From Leuctra nigra (Eukaryota > Arthropoda > Insecta > Plecoptera > Leuctridae), in NCBI GenBank assembly GCA_934045905.1, contig OW203768.1:6352316-6416315 (forward strand): a stretch of 64,000 nt of DNA. Direction: 5' to 3'. Positions 38,045 to 55,500 of the stretch are shown in pieces. A program made the translations under genes and the position numbers. The notes below the pieces were generated by a model. The model saw nothing but the letters and a program-made list of their open reading frames with translations. It ran no database searches and was not told the DNA's origin. Position 1 is the stretch's first letter. Every line of letters starts with the position of its first letter.

Positions 38045-38342
38045 TTGCGATACGATTGGAGACGAAATTGGTAGCCCAAATTATTTGAAATTTTAATCGT
38101 GATTAGATAAAAGACAAACTTAGGGTTATCCTTTGGTACATTTTTAATTTTTTGTTTTGTTTATAAGTAATAATTAGTGGATTTTTGGTGAAAAATTAGC
38201 TATTTTCTTGTCTCCCTGGGTGCCGTATAAAATTAAATTTCAAAAATAAGCCAAAGGATAACCCTAAGTTTGTCTTTCATCTAATCATGATAAAAATTTG
38301 AGATCATTTGGTTAACGGGTTTGGTCTCCAATCGTATCGCAA
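38045..38342. repeat. Foldback, 92-bp arms, 114-nt loop
   Basis: The left arm 38045-38136 starts TTGCGATACGATTGGAGAC and ends GGGTTATCCTTTGG. The right arm 38251-38342 is its near reverse complement. No coding capacity and no clear target duplication. Confidence 0.85.
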
Positions 38343-38638
38343 ATTTCAGAGTTTTGGGCGGTTTTGTTGAATAATCAGCGCCTAATTAACGATGCAATAA
38401 GCAAAAAAGAAAAAGTCTTACTAATATACAGTCAGACTGATCATGTGAACATCCTGTAAAAGTTACACTCACTTATGAAACAATTTATCTCTCCCAATTT
38501 TCTAAAACGGCCGAGCGCTAGTATCACCTTAAGTAATTTTTGGGCCCCTTTGGTGTTAAACCCTGGCAGACTCTTATATTTCTGTAAAGTTGTGTAGACT
38601 TATTTCCAAATGCTTAATAAAAAATAAAAATCACTAAT

Positions 38639-38852
38639 AGCCGATTTTTCAATGCACTGTTAAAACCAGTAGTTAAGTTTAAACGGTCATCTAAATAATG
38701 TCATTGGTTGTGCATGGCAATATTGTCCTAATCGACTGTTTATAACCTGTCCCTTCGGCCCAGTTTTTCAATGTACTGCTAGATTTTAAACTGTTAATTA
38801 GGACTATTTCCATAAATACAACGAACGACATTCCTTGAATGACCGTTTAGTA
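38639..38852. mobile_element. Two tandem MITE copies (17096 family)
   Basis: Copy one (38639-38762) starts 'ccgatttttcaatgcactg'. Copy two starts at 'ggcccagtttttcaatgtactg' (about 38757) and lacks its right end. Shared internal words are 'aggactattt' and 'tgaatgaccgttt'. Confidence 0.55.
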
Positions 38853-39930
38853 ATAATAAACGTCTTTATTTTGAGCGAAGTTAAGCTGTAAAAAAATACT
38901 GTCAAAAGCTTCAAAAAGACTGTCTGTACGGCAATCTACAGTCTTTTTTTCTTTGAATAAAATTTGATTTTTAATCGGCTCATATTTAAACACTAATGAT
39001 TCCATCATTGAAACGATTCCGTTTGGCGCTCTAAACGTCGCAGCTTGAGATGACGTCATTCCAAGTCGCCGCGTCGTTGTCCCGCTCCAGTCGCGCGTCA
39101 AGAGAGCAGTTGCATCTGACCTGGAATTCCAGGCTGGAATGCGCAACTATCCAGGACTCAGCCACCTGAGATGCACACGTTCATTCAAATGACTTCCCGT
39201 CTTTCACGTCACGTTCGAGATATCCAAGTTGAGACATTGAATGAGATAGTTCAGTTTATTTGACGGAAAGTGTCATAGTTTTCCGAGATCAAATAAATAA
39301 CTAATGAGCATGGGGTGTAGCCGGATACAAATTTCAACCTTTTCATAATATGAACACATTGAAAAATAATATAATAAGTATGTTGATTTAAACGAAAACT
39401 TTGGACATTCGTTTACTGTTTATAATTTGTAATAAAACATTAGGCAAGTCCCATAAAATTGTATTGCGTTAAATTTGTAAACATGAATACAAAATAATAA
39501 TAAACATATTTATCATCCAAGAAATGTAACATTTTCATTAATAAAAATCATTTTTAAAATACATTGGAATATTTCGGCGGGAAAAACGGCGTGGAATAGA
39601 TGTAATTTCTAAATTTCAAACAATGTGTTACCTTGGTGAATTCTAAATTCCTTGAAATCCATCCCACAATCAATATTCCATTTCTGTGTACAGCAACACC
39701 TCCACTTTCATAAAGTAGGTATGAGGGTAACTATTATTCTGAAATCTTATTTTCAAAAAAATTAAAACTGCCTCCTATATTTTGTTTAAAAGCAATCCAG
39801 CAGGTGGTAAAAAGAACCCGTCAACTAAAAGGAATTCTACAATAAACCTTAGAAATTAAAAAATACCCTTCGTATATTAGAACCAAAAATATCAGAGCAA
39901 ATAGCAACAACACATAAATAACAACGGTTA
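38853..39930. other. Non-coding stretch downstream of the first tubulin gene
   Basis: AT-rich; no gene recognised. The 99-codon minus-strand ORF near 38847-39146 shows no domain. Confidence 0.35.
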
Positions 39931-39936
39931 TTTATT
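39931..39936 (-). terminator. Polyadenylation signal of the minus-strand tubulin gene
   Basis: AATAAA on the minus strand lies about 118 nt past the stop codon at 40054-40056, a normal distance for a short 3' untranslated region. Confidence 0.6.
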
Positions 39937-40053
39937 CATTGAGATTCAGCCAAATACAAACATTCAACTCAGTATTTGCTAATATCAAACCAAGCGACCG
40001 ATCCATAAATACAATAATTTAATTCTCAAATCACCCTAATTTTTCAATTTCAA

Positions 40054-44972
<4,919 letters not shown>

Positions 44973-47900
44973 TTTAAACGATTTACTGGGCTAAATTTCA
45001 AGATCAACCAAATACACTCCGCGAGAAATTTAATTCGCCGTTTGTTTTGTTCCTTACCCAGAACAGACAATTAGATTTTTCTGACAAAAGAGAAAACGAC
45101 AAAAAAATCACAGCCTTCTTTAAAATCAAAGGGTATTTAAAGTGAATTTCAAAGAACTGGAAAGGAAGATCACAGAGGCGTTGTAAACTATTATATCGAC
45201 AGCACATTATCAATACTTTATTTACACCTAAGAAATACGCTTATCTATGTTCCTGCTATAATAGAATAAGTAATGAAGTCTTAAATGTTTTCTAATTTAC
45301 CATAGAGGGGATAAGCTAAATGAAAACAGAGTTTATGTTCAAGAGATATTTTAATCGAAGCGAGGTTCTAATTTGAGTTGCACCTAATTATTAAATTAGG
45401 CATTAACGTTAAGATCGTTGTTCATAATTTACAAGTTTGTTGGAATGGATTGAGCAGCTTGGAGCTCGAGCCGAGTCACAAGAGACTCACATAACTTGTA
45501 GGCGAGGATTAACTTCGCAGATCGAGCTCCGAGCGCCTGGAATAGAGCCTAAACGTCGCCCTCCTCTTCTTCTCATCCAGGCAAAGTTCCGGGATGGATT
45601 CCAGAACCGGGAGAGCATCGTGATTGGCTGGTAGAATACCGACACAAAACAAAGTAGAGAAAAAGTAACTATTAGTTCTTAGACAAAATAAAGGAATTTG
45701 ATAGATTGAAAAGTTGGACTTTTTTACTAGCTTTGGTTAGCATACTCGTAATACGTGGTTAAAATGTAATAATGCAATTTCGTTTCGTTAAACGTAATAA
45801 TAGATGTAAAAAGAACGTTGGTTTTATTGAAAGCAATAATTACATTTTTAGCTTAAATAAATCAATTGCTTTAAATTTTGGCAATCAAATTATTGAAGTT
45901 GTTTTATTGAGTATCAAACGTCAAGGTAATTATCAAAGTGATATAATCAATTACAAAGGCCTAGTTGTCAACTTTTCAAGTTTTAAACAATACAAAAGTG
46001 AACGGTTTCAAAAAGGGAAAGTTCAAGAATTGGCCACATTGATTATTGTTGTGTTCTTTGTATTCTCTTCTCACTGTATTCCCTGTTTTATTTTAACGAT
46101 AGCGTCCGGTCATTTGGAAGAGGGGATCACTGATTACTGATCAATTATTAAGAATGGAAATATATTAGTACAAAACACTCCCTGCGAAGAATCAGCACAA
46201 TGATCACTTATCTTGTTCCGGGTGTATTCGTAGGTCGATTGCATGCAAACCGTTCATAAAACTCTTCCGTCCTTTTCTTCCATAATTTCTACTTCAAATT
46301 GATTCGCGTAAAGTTATAGTCTCGTACAAGAACCGACTTTGTAATCCCCAACTTGTTTTATTAAAACAAGGCTAATGTAGCCCACTGTATCAACTTTCCG
46401 CGGCCTAATCTTCCATCTAACGGGCGAGTGAAACGAGGGAAGTTAATTAACATCTTGTCTTATTTCAACGTCTAGCAAGTTCAGAGCTTTCATGTCGATA
46501 ATCTCGACACAGTCTCGTTTATATACCGAGATCTCGGAGCCTTTACTCAGCAAGATCATGCATGTAGTTACCTACACAAACATTTCCAATGGAAAGAGGG
46601 AGCAAAAGCGACTGACATGAAATTAGCTGCACAGAACATGCAAATGTAAAGTTGAACAAATTGAATGTGCTTAATTTAACATCTCAATAATTATAAAAGC
46701 TGTAATTTTGTGGCTTTGTCAGTCGAGTGAGTAAAAGTTAAACTATGTTAGTTGGTTACATATTAGTTAATAATGGAGCATAGAGTGTACTTTAGTGTAC
46801 TCTTTAGCTACACTTTTTTTCTATGGGCCACTCAGAAGCCCAGATGCTTGAGTAATCAAAAGTTTTAGTAGATTTGGACAAAATTAAATCCCTGAATATT
46901 TTTTTAAACATTTCAACACATTTTAAGACACCAATAAAACCAACAATAACGATAAATCCAGTAATTTATAATTATAATCTAATACAACCTTTGATTACTC
47001 AAAATATTTAGCTTTTTTGACTTTGGCCCTATTGTTGTTTAGTTCTGCGAAACGTTTTGAATGCATAGTTCGACGAGACGTCATCCATCTCATTGTTGCA
47101 CTTTTCAAAATAGTTATGTTTCTGTTTTTTTATTTTTACAATTTTGATAGTTTTAATGGCTACCTAGGCAACTGTAGACTCCAGAGAAATCTCTATTATG
47201 AAGAGGAATAACTTACATTACAAAAAAAATACGTCGCTTTACCTCCATTTACCTATAAGTTAAATCTAATCCGTCAACGTGCCAACATAAGGTCAGTCCT
47301 TGGAGGAAACTTCATTTTTTTGCTTTGCTGAAATAAAACAAAAGAAGCTCGTGCAAATATGAATACGAAACACGAAAACGAACTAGGCGAAATACAACAA
47401 TCGAATATTTCAGAACACATCTATTTGTTCTGTGAGAATGAATATTCGTTTCGTTCTGCAAAACTGATGATCTGATGCTCAGAAGAAACGATAATTTTCA
47501 TGAAATAATTGCTCAAAGAATTATTCTGACATTGCTTCAACAATGGATTCTGAATGCTTTCTTGACACTACATCAATAATACTACAATAAATGAACATAT
47601 TAACCAATATCACGCTTCCATTGTTTAATCTTGAAAGAGTTGACCACTATGACTTAGAGCATTCAACTTTTAAAGATTATAAAATGCAAACGTAAAACGG
47701 TATAAAACGTGAATCTCAAGACTTGGCCTCAAAGAAAATGAATTCGAACTTTAAGAGCAAAATGTTAACATTACAAGTGCCTGTCTCATGTCAATAGTGA
47801 TTACTTATGCAAATATTGCTACGTAATATTAAGACTTCATAGCGAAACCGTTTCATTTAGTTCAATTGATCCACGTCAATCGCCCCGCAGGATAAGATAC

Positions 47901-49833
47901 GTTCTTTGTAGACACTAGTTCGATCCCAACTACATCTTAGCAACTCCTGTGATTGCAGTAATCTACTTTACCGACCGAGCCGTCGTGGGCGGTGACGTGA
48001 TTTGCCGCGCAGCTGATCACGTGATCACCTCCGGGGGAGGGGGAGTGGGGGGGGGGGGTTAAGTGTCACGTGATCAAGACGCAGGTTGATTCGACAGTTA
48101 ATTACACTCTTGGTGGTACAGTCCAGACCAAAAAGTCACCCCCGACGCGTTAATTACAATGCTAAAGAAGATGGCGGGTGGCGGGTAGTAGATTGTGGCT
48201 GGGGAGGTCACTAAATGGTTTTATTTGATTTTGAAGAAGGTCGTGACCTCCCCAGACGGTTGAATCAATGAGATAAGGAGCTCAGAATCTTGAAGGATTC
48301 GGAATCTGTGACTTGAGTAACATATTGTCAGGAGACTTAACATCCATCATTCGTTCTACTTTGCCATCTTTCGTTCTCGACACATATTTATAAAACATGG
48401 TGAGATATTCAGATAAAGATAGATGGAGGCTAGCAGAATGGGCCCCGGTAAGGAGGGGGGGAGGGGATTTCCCCTTCACTCTGACAAACTTGAAGGCAAA
48501 TTCAAATAAAGTTCTGAAGTGAATTGAATTCACAAATTGTATTTTCTGCTCCTGCTTTACATGAAATACGTAAAAGAAGTTATACATGCAACAGGTAATA
48601 GCATTCATCACTTTCCCTTATCACATTTTTTAAATAAATTTTAATCACTTTCTTTTATGGCGATGCAAAGCTAGGACTGAGGCCCGGACATTTTATAAAA
48701 TTAAATTGTGTAACCATTTAAACCATTTTCAAAACACTTCAAGCGACTATTTTGAATAACTGCATAAATTATAAGCTAGCTCAGTTTTGTTTTACTTCCA
48801 ATCTGCTTCGCAAATGAATAACATATCATATCTCGTGCATAAGTTTTAATATGAATGTCATGTAGATTGTGACAATGCAAGCCAGCAATTAAATCTTGAA
48901 CATGAATTTTCATGAAATGTGTTGGAAACAGCTGACTAGTAAATCTTTAACGAGCATGTGACGTCATATACGTACAAAATCAGACATTCATATCACCAAA
49001 ATAGAAAGCGCAGCAAAGATCATTTTAATTATAATCGTATTTAAAATAACCAGACATTTAACAATTCATCTGGCAGACTGTTGACGGCATAAATCTACAA
49101 TCTGAGTTGCACATTTAGTTTTCATTATTAGTTTTGTGAAGGAAATGGTATATAATTTAGCGGGGTGAAACATATGAGAATTTTACATTAGACGGAATGA
49201 AATGTTACCGCGTATGTTCATAGAAAATATTCCAAATCGTCACATTGAATAATTTGAATAAATTATCTGCATCAACAGCAACAGGTTGAATAATTGGTCG
49301 AATAACTGCCGAGATGCAGCCCGCAGTACATAATCGAACAGCGGGTTGCATTCCTCACAACCAGAAGCCACCATTACTCCTGTCTGTTCAAAATTAATAA
49401 CAATACACGTAACTACCTTACGTGAGCCACATTACTCTCATTACTCCCTTTACCACGCTTGAAACAAGTAAATGAGACCCGGTCTCATCTGTTTAAAAGA
49501 AAGAAAAAGAAAACGAAGAAAAAAGTTGTAAATTAGCTCAGTGTCGGTGTAATACGTCAGACCAGATTATCCCCCCTCCCCCTTCCCACCCCCTCAACGA
49601 CACTGAGGCAAGAAAACTTCCTGGGGAGCTTTTTCCTACTACTTGTCATCGCATCATCGTGAAATACGAGCATTTCCGGCGACACCGGAAGTGATGTATG
49701 ACTCACGTGGTGCCCTACTACCAGAGTCAAGTGCCAATGTTACTTTCACGAGGCGAACATTTTCTTGTACAACGTAGAGAACGTAATGTCAGTCATGTCA
49801 GAACTACGTAGAAGAAGATATGAAGATGTCAAA
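44973..49833. promoter_or_regulatory. Spacer between the divergent tubulin genes, left part
   Basis: It holds the leader and promoter of tubulin A, immediately to the right of 44972; the first 60 bp resemble the leader of tubulin B. A clear TATA box is not seen. 47170-47375 is a dispersed repeat also found at 34352-34530. A G-run lies at about 48046-48058. A 122-codon plus-strand ORF at 45772-46140 has one hydrophobic segment but no recognised family. Confidence 0.45.
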
Positions 49834-49837
49834 GTAA
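49834..49837. repeat. Target site duplication GTAA (left)
   Basis: GTAA directly before the 5' LTR; the same four bases follow the 3' LTR at 56785-56788. Four-base duplications fit Ty3/gypsy integrases. Confidence 0.9.
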
Positions 49838-50667
49838 TGTAGCACTACTGTACCAGGGAGAGTTATCTAGGTTGTAAACAACAAGTGGTTCCTTATGAAT
49901 TTATAGAAGGCCGTGATTGTTTCTATGGCGATCAAAATTATAACATAAATAATGACATTAAAATCATATTTTATTCAGGATTCAATTATATTAAAGTAAA
50001 TAAGTAGTACAGAATATTATTACAGTTATATTTAAATTCTTAAAACATTAATTTATATTATAAAATGTCTTTAAAAATATTAAGTTATCTTTTCGAAACA
50101 TATCACCTTTGGGGTCGAGGTTTAAAATAAAAAGGGTTCAAAACTGTAAAGCCACAACAATGGAAAAATATGGTATGGTGTTCAGAATGAGATTGGATGG
50201 TGGGGAATTTGAATTGGAAAAAGAGGCAGTTGAAATGTAAGATTAGAAGAAGAATGTTGTGTGTATCGTTTAAAAAAAATAATTACTAGAAGAAATGTCA
50301 TAAATAACTGTTATTAAAAGAAGAATATTAATCAAGAAAAGAAGGCGGCAAAGGGGAAAGAAAAGTGCACGAAGAGAAAATTCATGACAAAAACTATATT
50401 GATGATGAACTATCTAATGAGATGATGGACCATGATGGACTATAGCTATCTACACCTCAGTGATGAGTACTCATAATCTTAGTTATTAATTAATAAATAT
50501 AAGTTTAAATCTGGCCAGAAGTAGCTTCACCCTTTTTAATTGTACTACATAAAATTAATAAAAATTACTAGAAAAGGAAATACATAATGCTACGAATTTA
50601 TCACCCAACAGTAGGGTATTATTTGAAGATGGTTTAGGATTAATTAAGTAACTAGTGTTGAGTCACA
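49838..50667 (+). repeat. 5' LTR (830 bp)
   Basis: Starts TGTAGCAC and ends GAGTCACA. AATAAA at 50492-50497 is a candidate polyadenylation signal. No difference from the 3' LTR was found by eye. Confidence 0.95.
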
Positions 50668-50671
50668 AAAT

Positions 50672-50685
50672 TGGCGCCCAACGTG
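50672..50685 (+). other. Primer binding site, tRNA-Lys type
   Basis: TGGCGCCCAACGTG begins four bases after the 5' LTR. It complements the 3' end (with CCA) of insect tRNA-Lys(CUU) over 14 nt, as I recall that tRNA. Confidence 0.8.
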
Positions 50686-50777
50686 AGAGGCTTTTTAAGA
50701 ACTGATCTTAAAATCAACACAAGACCTGAGATTAAGTAGTTTAGTAATTGGAATTGGTGTTTAGTTTATTAGAAGTC

Positions 50778-52541
50778 ATGGATGGTATTACAGGCAATGA
50801 GGTTGAGACAGAGATGGGAGATTTAAGGAGTGAGGTTGAAAAGTCATTTGAAGAAAATATAGGAGAGTCAATCAAGAATCTTACCGATGATATGCGGAAA
50901 ATGAAAAATGAAGTGTTTGAGTTGATTCACAATGATAGAGAGACAATAGAAAAATTGTGTAAGAGATTAATAGATAAGGATGAGGAAAACAATGAAAAAG
51001 AGGAACAAATTCGGAAAGAAGATAAGGAAAGATATGAACAATGTGAACAAATTCGGAAAGAAGATAAGGAAACGATTGATAATTGCTTTAAAAGGTTTGA
51101 TGTATTGTTAAATCAAAACAACAAAATGCTAGAACGAGTCAAGATAGTAGAAGAACGTGTGGATTGCATTGAAGAAAAAGTAGAAGATGTTAATCACAAG
51201 TTCGAAGAAGTGGAAAGTAAAAGGATTGATTTTGAGGAAGAAATAGAGAGAAAGATTAAGAAATTAGATGATGGAATAACGTGGCAATTGTCAAAACATG
51301 AGAATCTTAGGGAAGATCAATGGAAAGCTGAAGTTCAAGAGGTAAAGGAAAATGTTGAAGAATTTAAGGGAAACTGTACACAAATGATCAATGTAATAAA
51401 TATTAAAAATGAGGAAATCGAGAAGAAGCTGACTAGTGCTATGGGACAGTCTAAAATAACGTGTAGTGGATCGGTTTGTGGAATCAACATTGTTGGACAA
51501 ATCAGTGAAGAATTACGAATGAATGGTATTATATTCAATGGTAAAAATGATCAGTTACATGTATTAGAGTACATTCGTTTAATAGAAATGAGATTTCGGA
51601 ATATCAATGGAATTACTGAACATCAAAAGTTAATGATAGCAGCATCAGTAATAAGGGACACTGCAAGGAGCTGGTATCGAGAACAAACTTATGAATCATA
51701 TGATGAATACAAAACAGGAATAATTGAAAAATACTGGGGAAGCTCGCAGCAAAGTTATGTTCTTGAGGAAGTGTACAATGGAAGATATCTGGGAAGGACT
51801 ACAATGTCATTGTATTTTAAACGACTTGTGAGGCTGGTTGGATACTTGCCAAATAAAATGAAAGACGAAGAATTGGCAAAACAAATATTGCGACATTTCC
51901 CAATTAATACACGAGAGGTACTTCACATGTATCGGAAGAGTACGAAAGAGATGTTAGAACAGCTAATCGAATGTGAGCATGAAAATCTACATTGCGTACA
52001 GATGAATGATAATTTCCAACAAAATGGAATATTCCGGAGGGGACAACAAAATGAGAATAACAACAACAATATTCATACAGATCAAATGCGACATAATCAA
52101 GGACGTGGAGATCAAAATGGTTGGGGAAGAGGAAATAGTCAACAAGGGCAAAGTAACCAGAATAATTACCAACAAGGGACATTATGGAATGAAATACAGG
52201 GAAATGGTATTAGATATCAAGGTCAAGGTGATCAACGTGGTAGAGGAAGAGGTGCAAGTCAAGGAGGACGTGGAGATCAAAATGGTTGGGGAAGAGGAAA
52301 TAATCAACAAGATCAAAGTAACCAGAATAATTACCAACAAGGGACATCATGGAATGATGTACAGAATCAAGGTCAAGGTGATCAACGTGGTAGAGGAAAA
52401 GGTGCAAGTCAAGGAGGACGTGGAGATCAGCATGGTTGTGGAAGAGGAAATAATCAACAAGATCAAAGTAACCAGAATAATTACCAACAAAGTACATCGT
52501 GGAATGATGTACAGGGAAATGGAATGAGTCGCGCAGAATAA
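50778..52541 (+). CDS. gag: Gag of the gypsy-type element
   Basis: 587 codons from the first in-frame ATG (MDGITGNEVE); an upstream TAA at 50745 closes the frame. Gag builds the particle that packages the RNA. Residues 1-205 are highly charged and look like a long coiled coil. Residues about 249-404 resemble the retrotransposon capsid domain (ARSWYREQ, YLPNKMKDEELAKQILRHFP). Residues 405-587 are Gly/Arg/Gln/Asn-rich and hold three long repeats (GRGDQNGWGRGNNQQ type, starting near 52101, 52266 and 52416; periods 165 and 150 bp). No CCHC zinc knuckle is present, so the RGG-like repeats probably bind RNA instead. The stop is reached just after a slippery heptamer. Confidence 0.93.
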   Translation: MDGITGNEVETEMGDLRSEVEKSFEENIGESIKNLTDDMRKMKNEVFELIHNDRETIEKLCKRLIDKDEENNEKEEQIRKEDKERYEQCEQIRKEDKETIDNCFKRFDVLLNQNNKMLERVKIVEERVDCIEEKVEDVNHKFEEVESKRIDFEEEIERKIKKLDDGITWQLSKHENLREDQWKAEVQEVKENVEEFKGNCTQMINVINIKNEEIEKKLTSAMGQSKITCSGSVCGINIVGQISEELRMNGIIFNGKNDQLHVLEYIRLIEMRFRNINGITEHQKLMIAASVIRDTARSWYREQTYESYDEYKTGIIEKYWGSSQQSYVLEEVYNGRYLGRTTMSLYFKRLVRLVGYLPNKMKDEELAKQILRHFPINTREVLHMYRKSTKEMLEQLIECEHENLHCVQMNDNFQQNGIFRRGQQNENNNNNIHTDQMRHNQGRGDQNGWGRGNSQQGQSNQNNYQQGTLWNEIQGNGIRYQGQGDQRGRGRGASQGGRGDQNGWGRGNNQQDQSNQNNYQQGTSWNDVQNQGQGDQRGRGKGASQGGRGDQHGCGRGNNQQDQSNQNNYQQSTSWNDVQGNGMSRAE

Positions 52542-55500
52542 GCACTGACTACGTGACTACAAATCTAGTGCAAAACATTAATAGTGTCCGGTTAGTTAAT
52601 GGTAAAGAACTTTTAGAAGAAGATGACTTAAACGAAGAAATGAATACCAATTTAATCAAATGCCCAGAAATTTTAGTTAAACTTAAGGAAAGATTTATGA
52701 TTGCATTAATTGATACAGGAAGTGAAGTGACTTGCATGAATGAAGTTGTATTTGAAAGTTTACTGGAGAAAAATAAAGACATTGAGATCTTTCCTGTTAT
52801 TGGAATTACCATAGTTGGTGCAACACAAGCTCGAGGAAAGAAGATAACTCGACAAGCATTTCTTTCCATAAATATAGATGATATCCAAATAGAAATAATC
52901 TGTTTAGTTGTGCCTGATTTGAGAAGGGATTTGATACTGGGAGTGGACATATTGGCACAATTATCTATGAATATATGCTTTGACACGAAAACAGTTTATA
53001 TTCAGGGCAAAGAGATTAACAGAAAAATGGTACAATTCGAAAAAACAAAAATTTCAGAATTAATGGCCATAGAGTTGAATTATGAGCATGAGAATAATTC
53101 AAGAAGATTGGATGGAGAATGTAATACATACAACAATGAGATTCTTGAAAGCATTAAGAATTTAACATTGTTAAATGATGTACAGAAGGAAGAGTTGAAA
53201 GACTTATTAGTTAAATATAAAGAGATATTCACAAATAAACCAGGATTAATAAAAGATTATGAATATACTATTAAAGTCAGGAATAATGGATTTTATTACA
53301 ACAAAAGCTATCCAGTTGCTTTTGCACATAGAGAGGCTGTTGAAAAGCAGTTAAAAAATATGATCGAGTGGGGAATAATTGAACAAATGACATCACCTTA
53401 CATAAATCCTTTGGTAGTTAACATAAAAAAGGATCAGTCAGTTCGATTATGTTTAGATGCAAGAAGGTTAAATGAGATCCTTATTCCAGAACATGAGACA
53501 CCGTTAGATCCTGACGAATTGCTGCAGCAACATTTTGAGAGCAGATGGTTATCCACTATTGATTTAAATTCCTCGTTTTGGCAAATTCCTTTGGAGGAGC
53601 ATAGCAGGAAGTATACTGCATTTAAATACGGCGGTAGAGTGTATTGCTTTAAGGTATTGCCATTTGGACTTTCCGTAAGCGGCGCAGCTTTTTCAAGAGG
53701 ATTAGAACATGTATTAGGAGAAGACTTAAGAGATTCAACTGTTATATATGTGGATGATATTCTAGTGACAAGCACAACTTTTGAAGAACATATAGAAAAA
53801 CTGAACATGATATTCAAACGATTCAAGAACTATGGTGTAACAATAAACTTGAAAAAATCAAAATGGTGCAGAGACCAAGTTTCGTTTCTTGGTCATACTT
53901 TAGATCGTACAGGAATTCGACCCGACTCGAAAAAATTGGATGTTATTAAAAATTGGCCTACGCCGAAAAATCAAAAGCAATTGAGGGGATTGATTGGTAT
54001 TTGCAGTTATTTTCGGAAATTTACAAATCAGTTTGCAAATAAAATGGAACCATTAAGGGAATTGTTGAAGAAGAAAGCAACATGGAGATGGAATGAAAAG
54101 CATCAGAAGGCATTTGAAGAACTCAAAGAATTGTTTGTAAACAATGTGCAGTTGTTGTATCCGGATATGAACAAAGAATTTTACATTCAATGTGATGCAA
54201 GTCACTATGGTATTGCTGGTATTTTATATCAAAAGGATGATGATGGTGAAATGCAGATCATTAATATGGCTTCAAGACTGTTACAAACTTCGGAGATCAA
54301 TTATAATGTATCTGAAAAGGAATGTTTGGCAATTGTGTTTGCTGTTGAGAAGTTTAGATTGTTCGTTCAAGGTGTGAGAAAATTCATAATTGTTACTGAT
54401 CACCAAGCACTTACATTCTTGATGAAATGTAGATTATTATCTGGAAGATTAACTCGTTGGGTACTCTGGTTACAACAGTTTAACTTTGAAATTCGACATT
54501 GTTCGGGAAAATCTAACGTAATTGCAGATACATTAAGTAGATTACCAGGAACGGCAGAGGGAAAAATATACCAAGAAACTTGTGAAGATAAGGAAATTGG
54601 AATATATGAAATTATATTATCATGCAGTTTAAGCATGAAGAAGAGGTTTGAAAAGATACAAACTGAACAAGAACAGGACCCACAGTTTAGAGAGATTATA
54701 CAGAAATTGAATGAGCCGAATGATAACAGTCAAAATCAACAATTCAAGATTTCCGGGACGAAATTATTTCACAAAGCGAAAAATGATGATGGATGGAGAT
54801 TATGCATACCTACGACGATCATGAAGGACTTGATAATTGAAGTGCATGAAGAATTCGGACACTTCGGAGAACGTAAATGCCACATGGCAATGAGAAAGCT
54901 TTACTATTTCAAGAACATGGCAAGAATTATTCGAGTAATTCTAGCAAGTTGTGACATTTGTCAGCGGGTTAAGCATCCTAATAGAACATCAAGAGGTACT
55001 TATACTCCTATCATTCCCAGCAAACCAGGCCAGATTGTTGCCACAGATTTGTACGGACCTCTTCCAAGAGGAAAGTTTGGAATCAGATATATTCTGGTGT
55101 TTATTGATCTATTCTCCAAGTTAGTAAAATTGTATACATTGAAGCAGGCTACGGCAGTGGCAGTAGTTGGGAAATTGGAATTATATTTCAAGCAAGTTCA
55201 AATTCCGGAACGAATTTTATCTGATCATGGAACCCAATATACGTCTGGTTTATGGTACAACACTTTGCAAGCAAATCAAGTAATCGCAATTCATTCGACT
55301 ATTCGACACCCACAATCAAACCCTAGTGAAAGAGTCATGCGTAGTTTAGGTCGCATGTTTCGAACATATTGTTCCAACAAACATAACTCATGGGTACAAT
55401 GGGTTCCTAAAATTGAACATTGGTTAAACGTAAGTTTTCATGAAAGTGCAGGGTTTATGCCTATGGAACTACATTACAATCAAAAATACATATCCAACAG

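Noticed and set aside
45772..46140. 122-codon plus-strand ORF with one hydrophobic segment
   Set aside because: AT-rich sequence gives such ORFs by chance; no family resemblance and no promoter or splice support.
52006..52527. 173-codon ORF overlapping the gag repeats in another frame
   Set aside because: Out-of-frame reading of the gag tandem repeats; the true frame is fixed by the 587-codon gag ORF.
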